Shown one piece after another: positions 14,286 through 16,098 of a stretch of 16,098 bases of DNA (its first letter is position 1; each line of letters starts with the position of its first letter). This DNA comes from Thermodesulfobacteriota bacterium (GTDB lineage: Bacteria; Desulfobacterota; DSM-4660; Desulfatiglandales; Desulfatiglandaceae): positions 1 to 16,098 of the forward strand of contig JANQDY010000263.1 of the NCBI GenBank assembly GCA_028278625.1, written 5' to 3'. Made by a program: the position numbers and the translations under genes. Under the pieces are notes generated by a model. It made no database searches. It worked only from the letters and a program-made list of their open reading frames with translations, and had not been told where the DNA came from.

Positions 14286-14693
14286 ATGGATGACTTCAAA
14301 CCTCAAATTATCGCCTTTTGTTGCGCCAACTGTGCATCATCTGCTGCCAAAGTGTCCCATGGCATGAAAAAGGCGTTGCCGGAACATATCAAAATCATTC
14401 AGGTTCCCTGCACAGGAAGAATCGAAACCCTGCATCTTCTGAAACCCTTTGAAGAAGGGGCCGACGGTGTCTACGTGGCAGGATGTCAGACGGACAGCTG
14501 CCAGTACATCAGCGGCGTCACCAAGGCCGCCAAACGGGTCACCCAGGTCAAGGGGATCCTGGAAGCCCTTGACATGGAACCTGAAAGAATTGACGTGTTT
14601 CATATGAGTGCCGGAAAAGGCCAGGAATTTGTGGAAGTGGCGAACCAGATGGTCGACACCGTCAAAGGACTGGGGCCGGTCCTGACTGCTTAG
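14286..14693 (+). CDS. mvhD: MvhD-type [2Fe-2S] electron-transfer subunit
   Basis: 135 residues of the MvhD/FlpD delta-subunit family, which passes electrons between an oxidoreductase and HdrA. Visible family Cys are C12, C13 and C16 (IIAFCCANC), C42 (VPCTGR), and C67 and C72 (ADGVYVAGCQTDSC), the expected set for its [2Fe-2S] site. The frame opens at a TTG (14268), but AAGGAG at 14271-14276 is an ideal ribosome-binding site for the ATG at 14286, which gives MDDFKPQ. In hydrogenotrophic methanogens MvhD links hydrogenase to HdrA; in acetogens and sulfate reducers an MvhD beside HdrA can serve other partners. No hydrogenase or formate dehydrogenase gene is in the window; metV follows 26 bp later. 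Confidence 0.93.
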   Translation: MDDFKPQIIAFCCANCASSAAKVSHGMKKALPEHIKIIQVPCTGRIETLHLLKPFEEGADGVYVAGCQTDSCQYISGVTKAAKRVTQVKGILEALDMEPERIDVFHMSAGKGQEFVEVANQMVDTVKGLGPVLTA

Positions 14694-14719
14694 AACTTAT
14701 AACGCTGCGAGGAATAACA

Positions 14720-15388
14720 ATGATTGTTGCAGAATCAAAACCGATCAAGGAACTGCTTGACATGGTAAAGGATTTCAGGAAAATCCTTGTGGTTGGATGT
14801 AAAGGTTGCGTAACGGTGTGCAATGTGGGAGGTGCCAAGGAAGTGGGCATTCTTGCTTCCAGCATCCGCATTCACGGAAGAAGAAAGGGGCTTGACCTTG
14901 TGGTGGGGGAACACGCCCTTGAACGACAGTGCGACCCCGAATATATCAATGAACTGAAGGACATGATCGGCGATTATGACGCCGTTATCAGTATCGCATG
15001 CGGTGTCGGTCCCCAGTTTCTCTCTGAAAGATATCCGGATAAGAAGGTGTTTCCGGGTGTCAATACCAAGTTCATGGGGGGTGCCGTTGAGCACGGCGTG
15101 TGGGCGGAACGGTGTGCCGGCTGCGGCACATGCGCCATCCATTTTTTCGGCGGTCTCTGCCCCATTGCCCGTTGTTCCAAAAGCCTGCTGAACGGTCCCT
15201 GCGGAGGCTCTTCCTATGGAAAATGCGAAATCAGCAAGGATGTGGATTGTGTATGGGACATGATTGTCAACAAAATGATGGAACAGGATCGCCTGGGCGA
15301 CCTGGTTGAGTTCAGGCCGCCCAAAAGCTGGAACACGGCAAGGGACGGCGGGCCGAGGAAAATGATCAGGGAGGAACTGGTAAAATGA
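14720..15388 (+). CDS. metV: MetV, Fe-S subunit of methylenetetrahydrofolate reductase
   Basis: 222 residues, a match to the MTHFR_C / MetV family, the small subunit that partners a catalytic MetF lacking an NADH domain. It is very Cys-rich: C27, C30 and C34 (GCKGCVTVC), C94 (IACGVG), C132, C135 and C138 (RCAGCGTC), C147, C152, C161 (LNGPCGG), C169 and C177. By established knowledge of MetVF enzymes these bind [4Fe-4S] clusters, and zinc in some, carrying electrons to or from the MetF flavin. A GAGGA ribosome-binding site at 14709-14713 precedes the ATG. The stop overlaps the metF start as ATGA (15385-15388), a sign of translational coupling and subunit stoichiometry. Confidence 0.93.
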   Translation: MIVAESKPIKELLDMVKDFRKILVVGCKGCVTVCNVGGAKEVGILASSIRIHGRRKGLDLVVGEHALERQCDPEYINELKDMIGDYDAVISIACGVGPQFLSERYPDKKVFPGVNTKFMGGAVEHGVWAERCAGCGTCAIHFFGGLCPIARCSKSLLNGPCGGSSYGKCEISKDVDCVWDMIVNKMMEQDRLGDLVEFRPPKSWNTARDGGPRKMIREELVK

Positions 15389-16098
15389 GCGAGCACAAAG
15401 CAGGAAGCAATCTGGAGAAGGTTTTGAGCGCGGGTCATTTCGCTTTTACCGGTGAATGCGGGCCGCCGCAGGGCGCCAACGTGGAACACCTGATTGAAAA
15501 AGCGAACCATTTAAAAGGGGTGGTGGATGCCGTGAACGTCACGGATAATCAGACTGCCGTGGTGCGGATGTCCAGCTGGGCCGCGTCGCTGATCCTTCTG
15601 CAGCAAGGGCTGGAACCCAATTTTCAGATGGTGTGCCGGGACAGAAACCGCCTGGCCATTCAGAGCGATATCCTGGGTGTCTATTCCATGGGCATCCGAA
15701 ACATGCTCTGTCTTTCCGGGGACCATCAATCCTTTGGAAACCATCCGGACTCGAAGAATGTCTACGATATCGACTCCATGCAGTTGATCCACACCGTCAA
15801 AACCATGCGTGACGAAGGGAAATTCATAAACGGTTCAGACGTGGATGTTGCCCCCAAACTTTTCATCGGTGCCGCCAGCAACCCCTTTGCGGAACCTTTC
15901 GATTTCCGTGTCTACCGTCTCGCCAAGAAGATTTCAGCCGGTGCTGATTTTGTTCAGACCCAGTGTATCTACAACATGGATAAATTCCGGGAATTTATGA
16001 AGCGAGCCGTGGATATGGGTCTGCATGAGAAGTGTTACATTCTGGCGGGCGTCACCCCCATGAAAAGTGTCGGTATGGCATTGTACATGTCAAAACAG
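15385..16098 (+). CDS. metF: Methylenetetrahydrofolate reductase MetF (3' truncated by window)
   Basis: The frame runs without a stop from the overlapping ATG at 15385 to the window edge (238 residues seen), so the gene is partial. It is the FAD barrel enzyme that interconverts 5,10-methylene-H4F and 5-methyl-H4F in the methyl branch of the Wood-Ljungdahl pathway. Family marks are FTGECGPPQ with the catalytic-type Glu at 24, VNVTDN (51-55), MVCRDRNRLAIQSDILG (82-98), LCLSGDHQ with D113 and DFVQTQCIYN (188-197). The sequence belongs to the branch that pairs with MetV and lacks its own NADH-binding region. Its placement next to mvhD and hdrA points to an Hdr-linked reductase of the kind described in acetogens. 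Direction of flow (acetyl-CoA oxidation or CO2 fixation) cannot be told from sequence. Confidence 0.93.
   Translation, partial: MSEHKAGSNLEKVLSAGHFAFTGECGPPQGANVEHLIEKANHLKGVVDAVNVTDNQTAVVRMSSWAASLILLQQGLEPNFQMVCRDRNRLAIQSDILGVYSMGIRNMLCLSGDHQSFGNHPDSKNVYDIDSMQLIHTVKTMRDEGKFINGSDVDVAPKLFIGAASNPFAEPFDFRVYRLAKKISAGADFVQTQCIYNMDKFREFMKRAVDMGLHEKCYILAGVTPMKSVGMALYMSKQ

Overview
The window reads as a chromosomal segment of an anaerobic, sulfate-reducing-type deltaproteobacterium (Desulfobacterales or a close relative). That placement is an inference from gene content, chiefly a heterodisulfide-reductase-like HdrA / MvhD / MetV / MetF cluster of the Wood-Ljungdahl type, a long-chain polyprenyl diphosphate synthase of the menaquinone kind, and a rhodanese-rubrerythrin fusion. 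No rRNA, tRNA, CRISPR array, insertion sequence or phage gene was seen.

Layout. Positions 1-461 hold the 3' part of a metallo-beta-lactamase-fold hydrolase (RNase Z-like). It converges on a polyprenyl diphosphate synthase (476-1453, minus). After a non-coding stretch with a nested inverted repeat comes a small Cys-rich DUF5522-type protein (1883-2095). Next is a 902-residue MalT-like LuxR regulator (2203-4911) with a palindromic element at its promoter. It is followed by a cluster of three MalT-box-like GGATGA hexamers, a small conserved partner protein (5076-5336) and a small secreted protein of unknown function (5550-6011) closed by a perfect 12-bp hairpin. Then come a rhodanese/ferritin-like fusion (6442-7275), a four-helix membrane protein (7354-7848) and an exported phosphodiester-glycosidase (NAGPA/DUF2233) protein (7898-8785). 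RimO (8817-10160, minus) and a biotin-synthase-like radical SAM protein (10288-11316, plus) diverge from a 127-bp spacer.

The last 4.6 kb is the metabolic core, a plus-strand operon hdrA-mvhD-metV-metF, with metF running off the window. HdrA is a 912-residue tandem form with two FAD domains and a C-terminal 2x[4Fe-4S] ferredoxin. MvhD is the [2Fe-2S] electron-transfer partner. MetV and MetF form the NADH-domain-free methylenetetrahydrofolate reductase. Together they suggest a MetFV-HdrA-MvhD complex coupling methylene-H4F/methyl-H4F interconversion to ferredoxin or another low-potential carrier, possibly by flavin-based electron bifurcation. No hdrB or hdrC lies between hdrA and metF; the gene preceding hdrA is the radical SAM gene.

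The most interesting items are the tandem HdrA and its operon without hdrBC, the MalT-like regulator with its small partner and clustered MalT-box-like sites, the rhodanese-ferritin fusion, and the unassigned radical SAM protein with a terminal CC pair, which may be LipS1-like.
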